A stretch of 64,000 nucleotides of DNA from Sebastes aleutianus (Eukaryota > Chordata > Actinopteri > Perciformes > Sebastidae), in contig CAKAKS010000067.1 of assembly GCA_916700875.1 (NCBI GenBank), positions 8,707,591 to 8,771,590 of the forward strand. The letters run 5' to 3'. The number at the start of each line of letters is the position of its first letter. The first letter of the stretch is position 1. This document shows positions 53,985 through 64,000 of this stretch, piece after piece. A program made the translations under genes and the position numbers. A model generated the notes under the pieces. It saw nothing but the letters and a program-made list of their open reading frames with translations. It had not been told where the DNA came from and did no database searches.

Positions 53985-56900
53985 CTAAAGTGGATCCAGA
54001 GGAAGAGGAGGCAGATGTTAGTGAGGAGGAGAGTAGAGGAGGAAGAGGTGAGTAGAGGAAGATGTTGGTTTTAAAGAGGTGTTTACCTGAGCGAGTCTTC
54101 GGGAGCCCCGGAGCATTTTGAATGAAGTCTGGCGTGGCGATTGGTCCGATTTTCTCTCTCACTGACAACAGAATAAAAAGAAGGAATCCGAATAAAGCTT
54201 GGCCGGACTGAAATTAAAACATAACTTATTTTAATAATGTTAAATGTTAAAACCGACTGCTTTCATTCAAAGGTGTTTCTATGAGAAAGTCAACCCGATC
54301 ACAGTGAGTAACCAGATCACAGTTCGTTGTCGGCGCAACAGAAATCCAAAGTGTAGGGCGAGAGATGTGCTATAGATATTATAATATAAACTAGTCTGTA
54401 AATTAGATAAACTGATATTCCGATATATATTAATATTTCCCTCCTGGGATCAATTGAGTCATATTTTATTTTATTTTATTTGAGAACAGAAACATCTGAA
54501 GGACAACAAAAACAACTGCAAATGCAACTGATGATTTGTTTCATTATGGATTAAACCGTCGATCTGTCCGACCCACAGTCCCAAACTCAAAGATATTTAA
54601 TTTACGATGATATAAAACAGAGAAAAGCAGAAAAGTGCAAATCTTTGCACAATTTCCATCATTTGGAGTTTGATTTTTTCTCACCCTGTCTCTTGAGCTC
54701 CTCCACCAGCGTGTGGTTAAACTCTCGGCTGTCTTTGAGGGTGACGAAGCAGTACAGACACTCGCCCTTCACCTTGTGAGGCCGACTCACCACCGCGGCC
54801 TCCGCCACAGCTGGGTGCTCCGTCAGCGCCGCCTCCACCTCCGCTGTGCTCATCAGGTGGCCTGAAAGTCACAGGAGGAGAAACACAAACTCATAAGAGA
54901 CTAAACATAAACACATAAGAGAGGAAGGAGCCCAAAGTTTCTGGGGAGGGAAATGAAAGATATCAAAAGTCTGCAAGTTCAAATGTTGGTTTAAGTTATT
55001 GTTATATTACATAACAGAGTCAAAATATATTAATAATAACCGTTTTGAGAAGCAGCTTTGTTATCAGACAGTAACCCAGTACAGTACCTGACACATTGAG
55101 CATGTCGTCTATTCTTCCTGTGATCCAGTAATAGCCGTCTTTATCCCGCCTGCAGCCTGAGAGAGAGAGAGGAGAGAACAACTTGCATAACTAAACAAAA
55201 GAGTTTTTATAGCATTTTTTTTCTCACCCTCAAGAGGCTCTTTGGTATTTTTTTGTAAGAAATCAAGGACATTTTTGGTATTTAGACTCTTCTGACATAC
55301 AATCTGTGTGTCCAGACAGTAGATGTAATATTAGTTTTTGTTGCATACCATCACCAGTTACATAGAAGCCTGGGAACTTCTTGAAGTAGGTGTTCTCAAA
55401 GCGTTCGTGGTTTCTGTACACAGTGCGCATTATTCCAGGCCAGGGCCTCCTGAATACCTGTAACAAGACACAGGAAATACTTACAAAACATAAGATACTA
55501 CTGCTACCATTAATAATAATAATACATTTTTATACAGCACCTTTCAAAACAAAGTGCTTTACATGGAGAAATCAGGATTCAAAACTACAGTTAAATCAAA
55601 TCAGGCAAATAAGAATATTACAGACAATGCAATAAAACAATTTAAAAAAATACAATTTCAAACAGATAACTACTAGTAGTGCACCACATCTATATTCCTA
55701 TTTAACTAATTATAATGCTAATCATTTAAAAAAACGATTATAAAGGTGCTTCAAACTGAAAATCTACAAAAAAAAGTCACTGTTCAGTTAAAATAAAACT
55801 AAAGTTTGAATAGCCAATGATAATGAAACTGGGGTGCTTATCATTTATATTTATTAATTGAAGGGACAGTGTGTAGGATTAGGCGACATCTAGTGGTGTG
55901 GTTGCAGATTGCAACCAACTGAGTAGCCCTCTGCTCACTCCTCCCTTTCCAAGACTATGGTAACGTGACCCGCCAAGTGCAAAATCGTGGTTAACGCCGT
56001 TCACCTCTCTCAGAGGCCGTCTTTACCATAATAACACTACTTTAGGAGCAACGGATGTCAGACGGCGACTGGTGGTATCACAGATTTACACTCTGCAGCT
56101 CACGTTACTGCAGTTTCACAAGCCTGTTGGAGAACTACGGTGGCCTTCAGGTAACGTAAAAACGTGAAAGGCTCTCTCTAGAGTCAGATTTTGGTTTGTC
56201 CGTTCTGGGCTACTGTAGAAACATGGCGGAGCAACATGGTGGACTCCGTGAAGAGGACCCGCTCCCTATGTAGATATGAAGGGCTCATTCTAAGCTAAAG
56301 AAAACACAACGATTTTTAGTTTCAGGTGATTAAACATTAATGAAAATATAATTATGAATATTATATTCCATTTCTGCCAATAGATCCCTACACTGTTCCT
56401 TTAATGTATTTATTATCAGTTCCACATATACTTTTTTTTAAGATTATAGCCTTTGAATGTCTGTGTCTTTGTGTATCTATTGATCTGGGCGGCGAGCTGC
56501 TGCAAACACATGCACTCATGGGTATTAATAAAGTTTCATAGAATTGAATTGAAACTTACGAGATAACCCTCGGCCTCGCCTTCCAGCTCCTCTCCGTGTT
56601 CGTTGAGGATTGTGGGCTCGACCCCGAAGAAAGGAAAGGTCTGAAACACGAGATGAGGATTTAATGTGAGATAACTGTGTTCTCTCATTAAACAGCTCCT
56701 GTATGTTTCTTTCAGATCATAGTTTGGATAATAATCTATACAAAGCCAAATAGAAATTTATATGAAAAAACAGTTGCATCTCCTGCATTGGTTTAGTCCA
56801 ACCCTAAGAGGTGATGCTGTTGTGTTTAAAGATTTACATGCAAATGTCAGAGTATGAGATAAGCAATGTTGTCACTTACAGCAGAGCCTGGTTTCAGCGG

Positions 56901-59900
56901 CGTGGCAGCAGGCAGAGGAGTCAGAACATGACCTCCCTGTGGAGAAATACAGTGACATTTAAAGGAACAGTAAACTCAAAATTATGTATTTGAAGCTTGA
57001 TATAGGTAATAATTATGCATGTTGTCCTGCCATCAACTAATTGTTGCTATTGGACTTGTTATTATCTTTATTTCCTGGTTGAGATGCAGGGTTTTAAGCC
57101 GTTTGGTTGACAGTTATTAGTGCAGTTAGCGTATTTCTGTGAAGTGTTGGACAGTGCACGACTGTTACAGGTGTACATTTGGAGGATTTTTCATCCTAAA
57201 ACTTTCACCATGTATTTAATTTGGTTTCTTGTTGGTCTGAACTTGATGGAGCTGCTCTACAGTGTTTCCAGTTCTAGTTGTTGTCAGCTCATCCTGCTCT
57301 AATTTTCAATTTATGGCTGGGATATTTCTCCGTTACCTGTCATTGCAACCTACAAAACAAGGCTTTGTCATGTCCACAGTCGTCATTGATTTTAATTGCA
57401 TCTATACTGTCCTGACATCTAGTCTTCCGTGAGAAAAATGATAAAAATCAAAAGGTCTTAGTCTTTACTTGATGTTTTCAGTAACATCAGATGCTTTGCA
57501 CACTACATCACATGCATTCTTATATACATATGAAAGAAACCTGATTCTAAATCCAATTTCCTGTAACTTTAAAGTATTTCCTCTGAACTAAACAGTGCAT
57601 GGACTGAAATGTATATTCTCTAATCATGACTCTGAAATATAATTGAATGCCAGCTGATCTCTTACGGTCTCTGTCTGCCAGAAGGTGTCGACCACGGGAC
57701 ATCTACCCTGACCGACGGCGTCGTGGTACCACTGCCACGCCTCCGGGTTGATGGGCTCACCAACAGTACCCAGAATCTTCAGGCTGGAGAGGTCGTACCT
57801 GGTAGAGACAGGTGAGAAAACTTATATATTTTAACTTATATACTATTATATATACTTTATCTTATATATTCCATCATTACGTGGTACTGATCACTGCTCT
57901 ATGACTCCATTAATAGTCTATATTGACTTTATTTGTTGCATGGATTGTTGGTTGATTGGCCATATGGGTGTTTGTTTTTCTATGCTGGTTGTGTGGTCAT
58001 GTGACTTCCTGGTGTCTTGTCAGAGACTCCAGGAAAGAACCCGGCTAGCAGTTTCCCCCTGTTTCCAGTTTTTATGCTCAGCTAAGCTAACTGGCTGCTG
58101 GCTCCAGGTTCATATTTAGTATACAGACAAGAGAGTGGTAGCATATTTCCCAAAATGTCACAGTATTCCCTTAAATTTTCTTCCATAAAACTCCATTAAG
58201 GCAGCAAGAGACATTTCCGGTTAATGGTTGTCAGCCAGAATAAGCAAAACGGATTAAAAAAAGGAATATAGGGTTGTTGTTTGGCAAACTCTTATGTTGT
58301 ACTGACAAGCTGGTGAAGATTTTGACTGAATGAAATCAAAAGCAATTTTTACCTTTGGAGGAAGTGTTGACAGTCTAAGAAATTGAGTTTTCCCTGAAGG
58401 TTTTTATTTTTGACAGATTTTAAAGGAACAATTCAGCCACAAAAGGACCATTTGTATATCCTTTGCTCACCCTGTGTCACCTTGAATCCTTGAAGAAAAC
58501 TTTGTCTTACTCACATGCCTCCACAGTGAACGAAGAATAAAAAGAACGAAGAAAATCTTGATGAATTAAGTCAATTTAAATTAACAACGGCAAAACTATA
58601 TCAAAACATCTGTTAAAAAACTCTCACACAACTCATACAGAATAATCCAAGTCTCATTCATCCAGACGTATGCATTTTCGACGAGTAGCATGTCCAGGAC
58701 CGGCTTAAGGTATAGGCCATATAGGCGGTCGCCTAGGGCGCCACCTTCTGTGGGGCGCTAGTCGCCCTCTAAAAAAAAGAAATATGCGCCGAATTTTTGC
58801 CTAGAGTACCAAAAGGGCTAGAGCCAGCCCTGAGCGCGTCTGCCTGTTTTATACTGTTTTAGAAAAAATGCATGTGTTTAGGAAGTAGTGAGCATACGAC
58901 TGGATAAATGAGACTTGTAGATTATGCTGCACGAGTTGTGTGAGAGTTTGTAAATGGTTGTTTTTATATAGTTTTGTTGTTAACTCCAATTCATCAAGAC
59001 TCTTCTCTGTCTTATGATTCTTTGTTCACCGTGGAGGCATGCGAGAAACATTTTCTTCAAGAATTCAAGCTAACACAGGGTTGGTAATTGATATACAAAT
59101 GATCATATTGGGGGTGAAGTATTCCTTTCAGGATTCTTGTCAATTTAGTGTTAATGCATGAAAAAAGGCAGGTTCAGTATCACTCACATCATCAGTTATA
59201 AAATTTGCTTTCTTCACCTCACCATTATGAAAACTGGGAAACCCTGTTGTAAAGATACACTCGTAGTGCAGGCTCTTACTTCTGCAGCGGCTCCCGCCCG
59301 TACTTCATCAGCAGGCGGATGGCTGTCGGAGCCGTGTAGAACTTGGTCACTTTGTACTTCTCGATGATCTCCCAGAACCGGCCGACATGAGGGTGAACTG
59401 GGATACCTTCGAACTGGAGAAAACACACGCACACATGCATCTCTAAGTGGGTCTTAAAGGGGGTCCTCTATGTGTATTATAATGGTGATTTTTTTATTAA
59501 TAAAATAAAATAATCTCTCTCAGACTCACCAGGACACTTGTGGCGCCGTTTGCAAGGGGGCCGTAGGTGATGTAGGAGTGGCCGGTGATCCAGCCGATGT
59601 CGGCGGTGCACCAGTACACGTCGTCATGGTGATGGTCGAAAACGTACTTGAAGGTCAGTGACGTGTAGAGCAGATACCCGGCAACAGTGTGGAGGACGCC
59701 CTGTACCGCGCACAAGGACGGAGACATGAAGGAGGAGGTAAACGGTCAACACAAAGACAGCAGGCAGCAAAAATAAGGGGGCTGAAGAGACGTGCATGCA
59801 GGTATGTGTGTGTCTGTGAGAGACAAAGACAGATGATGTCAGACCATCTGATGCTCTCAGCATCATGTTTTGTGTAATAATAACATATAATGCACACAAA

Positions 59901-62471
59901 ATACAAAACACAAATGCAATTGTGGAGCTTTCTAGGGTTGCATTCATGCCTTTAGCATTAGAAAACCATCGATTCTCATTATTTCACAGCAGAGACCGCA
60001 GATTATGTCAAAGCCAGCACAGTTAACACCATCACAGGCTTATCAGAGTAGAACATAAGATGCTGTGATTTAAAAGATGTGGTTTCGGGTGCCCTGGTAG
60101 CTCAGCTGGTAGAGCAGGCGCCCCATGTACAAAAGGCTGAGTCCTTACCGCAGCGGCCCGGGGTTTGAATCCGACCTGTGGCCCTTTGCTGCATGTCATT
60201 CCCTCTCTCTCTTCCCCTTTCATAACTATCACTGTCCCTCTCTCCATTAAAGGCATAAAAGCCCAATAAATAATCTTTAAAAAAAAAGAAAAAAGACTAC
60301 TGCTCGCCCTCTCAGCTCGCCCTTGTGATCTCTCTCTCTCTTTCTCGTTCGGTCTTTATTAAAATGAGTCAGGAAGCTTACAGCAAAGCCTAACCACCAA
60401 AAGTTCCTGTACTTTCAGAAAGTACTACCTCCCGAACAGGTTCTTCTTTAGGAAGTAAAAAGGCACCATAAAATGTCCCCGGGACTTAATTTAGACCTCG
60501 GTCCCTGCGGTCCAAACGCAATGAGTTCCTCAAAAGGTTCTTAGTTCCAGGGGAAAGTTCCTGCAGTGGAAACGAGGCTTAGGATGTTTCTATTATATGC
60601 AACTGGTTTCTACTAGTGGTGCAACGGTTCAACAAGCCCATGGTTCGAACACTGATTTTATATATGACATAAGGCAGGCTACTGTGGTCAAGTATCAGAT
60701 AATTGCCTCTTCTATGTCTCTGGCACCTCATCAAATAATTAGCAGGCCTGTATTTAATAGTGGTGCAACGGTTTGGTTTGTACGTCATTTTTTTACGGTT
60801 CGGTTTTACATCCCTAGTTCAACCTACACCTGTATGTCTTACCTTGGGTTTGCCAGTAGAGCCGCTGGTGTAGAGGATAAACAGCGGGTCCTCAGCATCC
60901 AGCCACTCGGGTTCACACTCCTCAGGAGAGTCTCTCATCGCCTCGTCCCACCACACATCACAGTCTGAGTCCCAGGGCGTCTGAACGCACCACAACGGGT
61001 ACAAGACATAAAATCACTCATTACATCTGCTCGAATAATTCTCCAAAATACCAGCAGCAACACAGCATGTCAATTAGAAAACTGACTGTAATTAACCGTG
61101 CCCCTGGAGGCATATTCTGACCCCTAAATTGGAACAGAACATGTTTTTTCACTTTAAACATAAGGTGGTCATTTTTAAAACAATATCTACCTGTAGTTTG
61201 TTGCACGCAGCTCCGCTTTTTGTCTTGAGTGCGTGGTGCTTGATGACGAGGCATTTAGTGACACTAGTTGACGCTCTGCGAGGAAATAAATTAAAAATAA
61301 AAAAAGGTGTGAGAGGCAGTAAAAGTGTTGCTCTGCTTTTCATGAATTTAAAAAATACCAAATGTCATGTGAGCCTTTAAGACATGTTTTTGTTCTCTCT
61401 AAGGACCAACCAGAGTTTAATTTGACATCTCATTTGACAGTTTTCCAATTTACAAGCATTATTTTTTTTTTTCTCCATCTCATCTTTTTCCCTATATTTT
61501 TCAACTGCACTTGTCAATTTCATTATATAGATAAAACATTTGTCTCTTTACAATCTGAGCAAAATATGACACCCTCTATGCTTTGACTTGTATAAGGAAA
61601 AACTCCACCAAAAAACAGAATCCTCGGGAAGAGCAACAGAGGAGGGATCCCTCTTAAAACAGACCGAAGTAGCAGAAGTGAAATATGGAGAAAATGAATA
61701 ATATTAAAAAGGTTAAATAGTTTCAGGAAAACTCTTTCATATAGAAAATGTGAGATTTTGAGTCAAAAATTTGAATTAGACTTTTGTTTTGCCACATGAG
61801 GCGTTGTTATAATGGACAATATCACTCTAGGTTTTATTTTGAGATGATACCCCTGATAACACATCCCTCCCAGGCTCATGTTGCCACGGGACATGAGAGG
61901 CTTGGGCTTCCCTGATGAATCTAAGCGCCCCATGTTGCCCGGCAACCCCATAATGTGGAAACCGGGCAGTGTGTTTCCTCAACATCCTTGATAACAGCTG
62001 ATAGGGCTTTGCTGTGTGTATGTGCGTGAGTGTGTGCGTGAGTGCATGTGTGCGTGCGTGTGTGTGTGTCCAGTGACTCATATGCCAGCAGTTCAATTCC
62101 ATTAAAAGCAGCTAGAGTAAATAAGGGCGGTTACTGAGAACTGTGAACCTTTTGGCCTTTCAGCCGGACCTACTTCTCCCTGCACTTCTCCAGAGCCTCG
62201 TCCGCAATCTGTTTCAGGTTGATGAGCTTCTCTCCTCTGTAAACACCGTCTGTATATTACAGAGGGATGGAGGGAGAGATGATGTAAACCAGCAAGGAGA
62301 GGCGTATTTAAACACTGATGTCTCTTTACAACTTGAAAAACATTTTTACGGCGGTCCGAGCGCTAAAACGCATCACATCCTGGTGCTGCCGGACCCACCT
62401 GCCGTCACCAGGACGCTGCTCTGGGCGTCCATGATCCTCTCACACAGAGACTCAGAGGAGAAACCTGCAAA
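53857..62471 (-). CDS. acss2: Acetyl-CoA synthetase ACSS2 (acetate-CoA ligase), C-terminal 501 residues, spliced, partial at 5' end
   Basis: Fourteen exons on the minus strand (62399-62471 down to 53857-53984) have GT-AG borders and sum to 1506 nt: 501 codons plus TGA. Family role: ATP + acetate + CoA give acetyl-CoA + AMP + PPi in the cytosol and nucleus, feeding lipid synthesis and histone acetylation. Visible motifs are the P-loop YTSGSTGKPKG (residues 115-125), WITGHSYITYGPLANGATS, DTFWQTETGG (263-272), FYVTGDG (347-353), the hinge WITGRIDDMLNVSGH and PKTRSGKIMRR with the catalytic, acetylatable lysine near 461. It fits ACSS2 far better than mitochondrial ACSS1, including the ending IGPIATPDFIQNAPGLP. 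Family length is about 700, so about 200 N-terminal residues lie beyond 64000. The teleost paralogue acss2l cannot be excluded. Confidence 0.95.
54087..54161 (-). CDS. acss2: acss2 exon (IGPIATPD...PKTRS)
   Basis: 75 nt, residues 436-459 with split codons at both ends. It reads REKIGPIATPDFIQNAPGLP and then KTRS. Acceptor gttgtcag, donor TCAG|gtaaac. Confidence 0.95.
54162..54684 (-). other. acss2 intron
   Basis: 523 nt, AT-rich, nothing recognised besides splice signals. Confidence 0.85.
54685..54861 (-). CDS. acss2: acss2 exon (C-terminal subdomain start)
   Basis: 177 nt, residues 377-434. It reads HLMSTAEVEAALTEHPAVAE, then VKGECLYCFVTL. This is the mobile C-terminal lid domain of adenylate-forming enzymes. 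Acceptor ctttcag, donor CAGG|gtgaga. Confidence 0.95.
55088..55156 (-). CDS. acss2: acss2 exon (hinge motif)
   Basis: 69 nt, residues 354-375, with split Gly codons on both sides. It carries YYWITGRIDDMLNVS, the hinge between the large and small domains. The upstream-most of two nearby AGs in the acceptor region (ctctcag|GCTGCAG) is needed to keep the frame. Confidence 0.93.
55349..55457 (-). CDS. acss2: acss2 exon (VFRRPWPGIMRT...YVTGD)
   Basis: 109 nt, residues 317-352 plus one nucleotide. It carries RPWPGIMRTVYRNHERF and FPGFYVTGD; the Asp of TGD contacts the AMP ribose in this family. Acceptor ttgttacag, donor GATG|gtatgc. Confidence 0.95.
55458..56559 (-). other. acss2 intron
   Basis: About half is the family C TTAA element (55862-56400). 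A CAGCACCTTTCAAAACAAAG-type repeat tail is at about 55500-55560. Confidence 0.85.
55862..56400. mobile_element. TTAA-type MITE, family C copy 4 (inverted), in acss2 intron
   Basis: Ends AGGGACAGTGTGTAGGATTA and CCCTACACTGTTCCT, with TTAA at 56401-56404. Orientation is opposite to copy 1. It sits in the acss2 intron between 55457 and 56560. Confidence 0.75.
56560..56640 (-). CDS. acss2: acss2 exon (TFPFFGVEP)
   Basis: 81 nt, residues 290-316, phase 0-0. It reads TFPFFGVEPTILNEHGEELE and ends EGYL. Acceptor gtgtttcag, donor CTC|gtaagt. Confidence 0.94.
56880..56936 (-). CDS. acss2: acss2 exon (GGHVLTPLP)
   Basis: 57 nt, residues 271-289, phase 0-0. It begins with the two Gly that complete the QTETGG nucleotide-binding motif and ends KPGSA. 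Acceptor ctccacag, donor GCT|gtaagt. Confidence 0.94.
56937..57665 (-). other. acss2 intron
   Basis: 729 nt, AT-rich. Starts with a AGGAACAGTAAACTC-type fragment near 56962; otherwise nothing recognised. Confidence 0.8.
57666..57798 (-). CDS. acss2: acss2 exon (GEPINPEAW...FWQTET)
   Basis: 133 nt, residues 227-270. It carries LGTVGEPINPEAWQWYH and VVDTFWQTET, the adenine and acyl-adenylate binding motif with the acetate-pocket Trp typical of acetyl-CoA synthetases. Acceptor ctctaccag, donor ACC|gtaaga. Confidence 0.95.
58427..59132. mobile_element. Fold-back element with a nested insertion
   Basis: Arms about 58430-58680 and 58885-59130 are imperfect inverted repeats (for example ACTCTCACACAACTC against GAGTTGTGTGAGAGT). 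Another repeat (58690-58840, GGCGGTCGCCTAGGGCGCC) sits in the middle. In the acss2 intron between 57798 and 59280. Confidence 0.7.
58690..58840. mobile_element. Repeat with the GGTCGCCTAGGGCGCC motif, nested
   Basis: GGACCGGCTTAAGGTATAGG ... GGGCTAGAGCCAGCCCTGAG is recognisable as a widespread fish repeat. It interrupts the fold-back element around it. Confidence 0.5.
59280..59413 (-). CDS. acss2: acss2 exon (FEGIPVHP...YTAPTAIRLLMK)
   Basis: 134 nt, residues 182-225 plus two nucleotides. It carries VTKFYTAPTAIRLLMKYG, a family core segment. Acceptor tttctccag, donor GAA|gtaaga. Confidence 0.95.
59530..59700 (-). CDS. acss2: acss2 exon (WCTADIGWITGHSY)
   Basis: 171 nt, residues 125-181, phase 0-0. 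It opens with the Gly after the P-loop lysine and carries VYWCTADIGWITGHSYITYG and NGATSVL. Acceptor gcggtacag, donor CTG|gtgagt. Confidence 0.95.
59701..60842 (-). other. acss2 intron
   Basis: Holds the SINE at 60088-60285 and AT-rich sequence with a GTGGTGCAACGGTT repeat twice (60616 and 60761). Confidence 0.8.
60088..60285 (+). mobile_element. tRNA-derived SINE in acss2 intron, antisense to the gene
   Basis: The head is tRNA-like. The polymerase III A box TAGCTCAGCTGG is at 60098-60109 and the B box GGTTTGAATCC (C to T at one position) at 60162-60172. It is followed by the CCCTTTGCTGCATGTCATTC body, a CTCTCTCTC tract and an A-rich tail. It is a repeat, not a functional tRNA gene. It looks fairly young because both boxes are nearly intact. 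Confidence 0.85.
60843..60980 (-). CDS. acss2: acss2 exon (P-loop YTSGSTGKPK)
   Basis: 138 nt, residues 79-124, phase 0-0. It carries WLDAEDPLFILYTSGSTGKP, the ATP-phosphate-binding loop, and ends at the P-loop Lys codon. Acceptor gcgttcag, donor AAG|gtaaga. Confidence 0.95.
61191..61275 (-). CDS. acss2: acss2 exon (VTKCLVIKH)
   Basis: 85 nt, residues 51-78, the first nucleotide completing a Lys codon. It carries VTKCLVIKHHALKTKSGAAC, matching the variable segment after RCCIVVKH in ACSS2. Start 61275 is favoured over the alternative AG two bases on because only it keeps the frame with the upstream exon. Confidence 0.9.
61276..62173 (-). other. acss2 intron
   Basis: 898 nt with a GT/GC-rich low-complexity stretch at 62014-62070; no gene or clear repeat family. 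Confidence 0.8.
62174..62249 (-). CDS. acss2: acss2 exon (YRGEKLINLKQIADEAL)
   Basis: 76 nt, residues 26-49 with split codons on both sides (G|AC and AA|A). It reads GVYRGEKLINLKQIADEALE. Acceptor atatacag, donor GAGAA|gtaggt. Confidence 0.94.
62399..62471 (-). CDS. acss2: acss2 exon (FAGFSSESL), first in window
   Basis: 73 nt, residues 1-24 plus one nucleotide. It reads FAGFSSESLCERIMDAQSSV and then LVTA, the conserved segment after the GALHSIV block of ACSS2. Acceptor catgttcag, donor GCAG|gtgggt. The preceding exon was not found in 62472-64000 and should lie to the right. Confidence 0.95.
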
Positions 62472-64000
62472 CTGAACATGCAAAGAGAAGACAAGACCTT
62501 TAGGAGGATAATTCTGATTTATTACAACTTGGGTCTTCATGTCATAGTTTTGCTCATCATTTCTATTGATAACATTGCACTCATCAAAGTATTTGCTGAG
62601 ATCTGGTAACATGGACGACACAACAACATGAGCAACAAAGTCCAACAGGTCAAGAAACATGACAGTTTACCGTTAACCAGATTATCTAAACCCTTTTATT
62701 TGAAGGTTAAACCAGAATGTAAACACATTAGGTTGAATTTGAATCAGTAAATCGGTCTATAAACTGTGATGGATGTTTACACAGGGTTCCTCCACATTTT
62801 CCATTTCAATATTCCATACTTTTCCAAGCTCAAATTTCCAGACTTCTCGCTAGATTTTTCAGACCATATTTGACATCTGCTGTGACAAGACGACTGTGCT
62901 TTTGACCTTGCAAATGACTTCCAATTGCCGCCTCCCCCATGTTGGAGACGTTGAACGATTTTGCACAAAGTTTGCATCAAGCTTTCTTTTCGCATTTGGA
63001 ATCCTAAGCACATCTAAAGCACAGTCTATAATTATTATATAATCATAAATGACAGCACCGTTGTTCTCAAACTAATTTGGTCGTGTATGTCCAGATTTGG
63101 TAGTTATAAGGCACTTGGGCAGAGCTGTTTTACAGGCTGTGTTTTCTGTGGCTGGCTGCTCCAAACATGAAAAACACTCTGCTTGTGTGATCAATTTATT
63201 TTTTGGAAATTCTAAAACAGAATAGGGGCAATAGTCTGGAAACACAAATATTTTTCCATTCTCTCTTCTCTATTTTCCATACTTATCCAGACCTAGAAAT
63301 TACTAAAATCAAATTCCATACTTTTCTATACTGTGTAGGAACCCTGTTTACAATGGATAACTGGGTTAGTCATTTTATTTGACTTCGTTTCGCCTAAAAT
63401 TTGAAGTTATGTTTGATCCACCGACTGCTCATGTTTCTTGTCAGACGCCACTTCTTAAAACCCATTTTTATAGACTGGCTTTTATGTGATGTCGTCCTTA
63501 TATCGTCTTTTTATTGTATTTTATTTGTATTTATTTAATAGATAGATAGATGGATTTATTGTTTTATCTATTGTACTGTTTTATCTGTGTCTAAATCTTA
63601 CTTTATCTTGCTTTTAATTGGCCTCACTGTTTAGCTTTCTGTTATTATATTACCTTGTATTGTGCTTTTGCTTTGCTTCGTCTGTCAAAGCACTTTGTAA
63701 ACTCAGTTTGTAAAGGTGCTATGTAAATACATTTATCATTATTATTTTAGCAATGTCATTGCGTCCTTATGTCAGTACAATGTTGTATTGTTTCCAGCCG
63801 CAACAATGAAGCTGGTATTGTTTTCACCTTGTGAGTCTGTGTGTGAGTCATCATGGCCAAATGTGGTCCTGGACACACCTACTGTAGCGGGAACTAACAC
63901 GGAAGTACTTTGAGTACTTTTCCAGGTGTTTATTATGTCTGTGGACAGATTCTGTCTCTGCGATAGCGTCACAACCGTGCAAGATGCAGTCACAAAACTT
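62472..64000 (-). other. acss2 intron running off the right edge
   Basis: Holds the CAGGGTTCC MITE (62782-63346) and a fish repeat tail (TTTGTAAAGGTGCTATGTAA) at about 63640-63745. The next upstream acss2 exon was not seen. Confidence 0.75.
62782..63346. mobile_element. MITE with CAGGGTTCC ends, upstream part of acss2
   Basis: Left end CAGGGTTCCTCCACATTTTC, right end ACTGTGTAGGAACCCTG. A 6-bp direct repeat TTTACA lies flush on both sides (62776-62781 and 63347-63352). The interior is rich in TTCCATACTTTTC-type blocks. 565 bp. Confidence 0.75.

Larger units (their letters stand above)
57799..59279 (-). other. acss2 intron
   Basis: Holds the fold-back element at 58427-59132 with its nested insertion. 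57900-58110 contains a CTCAGCTAAGCTAACTGGCTGC-like repeat on the plus strand. Confidence 0.8.

Noticed and set aside
60088..60172. tRNA-like sequence with A and B boxes
   Set aside because: As a tRNA gene: the cloverleaf is broken and the sequence continues into a SINE body and A-rich tail, so it is called a SINE.
63420..64000. Search for the next upstream acss2 exon (GALHSIV block)
   Set aside because: No matching peptide with splice borders on the minus strand; only repeat tails seen.

Overview
This is a stretch of vertebrate, almost certainly teleost (ray-finned fish, probably percomorph), nuclear DNA. Two spliced protein-coding genes sit tail to tail. Every intron read has GT-AG borders, the exons are GC-rich, and the introns and intergenic DNA are AT-rich and packed with short fish-type DNA transposons (hAT-like and TTAA-flanked MITEs), fold-back elements, tRNA-derived SINEs and CA/GT/CTC microsatellites. 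There is no bacterial, phage, CRISPR or organellar sequence.

Plus strand, about 3.5-37.6 kb: the 3' two-thirds of MTCL2 (SOGA1), a coiled-coil microtubule-crosslinking/autophagy-related protein. Eight consecutive coding exons (3522 to 27679) join in frame to give 973 codons. They are followed by two alternative terminal exons: a short one (30213-30251, ending in PWGL) and a long one (36292-36495). The start codon and upstream exons lie left of the window or are not recognisable in 1-3521.

Minus strand, about 64.0-53.86 kb: the last 14 coding exons of an ACSS2-type acetyl-CoA synthetase (acss2 or the teleost paralogue acss2l). They encode 501 C-terminal residues with all adenylate-forming motifs intact. 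The 5' exons lie beyond the right edge.

Between the genes, 37.6-53.8 kb holds no recognised gene. It contains repeats, microsatellites, two perfect DR1 nuclear-receptor-type motifs, a GC-rich non-repetitive block near 47 kb that may be a conserved non-coding element, a possible first exon ending at 42605, and two small phase-compatible exon-like segments (39003-39067 and 40351-40377).

The genes do not obviously act in one pathway; their adjacency resembles the loose linkage of SOGA1 and ACSS2 on human 20q11. The most interesting non-gene signals are (a) an hAT-like element family in MTCL2 introns that carries a DR1 motif in four copies, (b) a TTAA element nested inside one of those copies, giving relative ages, (c) the alternative MTCL2 C-termini with CTC-repeat tracts around the short one, and (d) the exon-like signals in the intergenic region. 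No novel multi-gene system was found.
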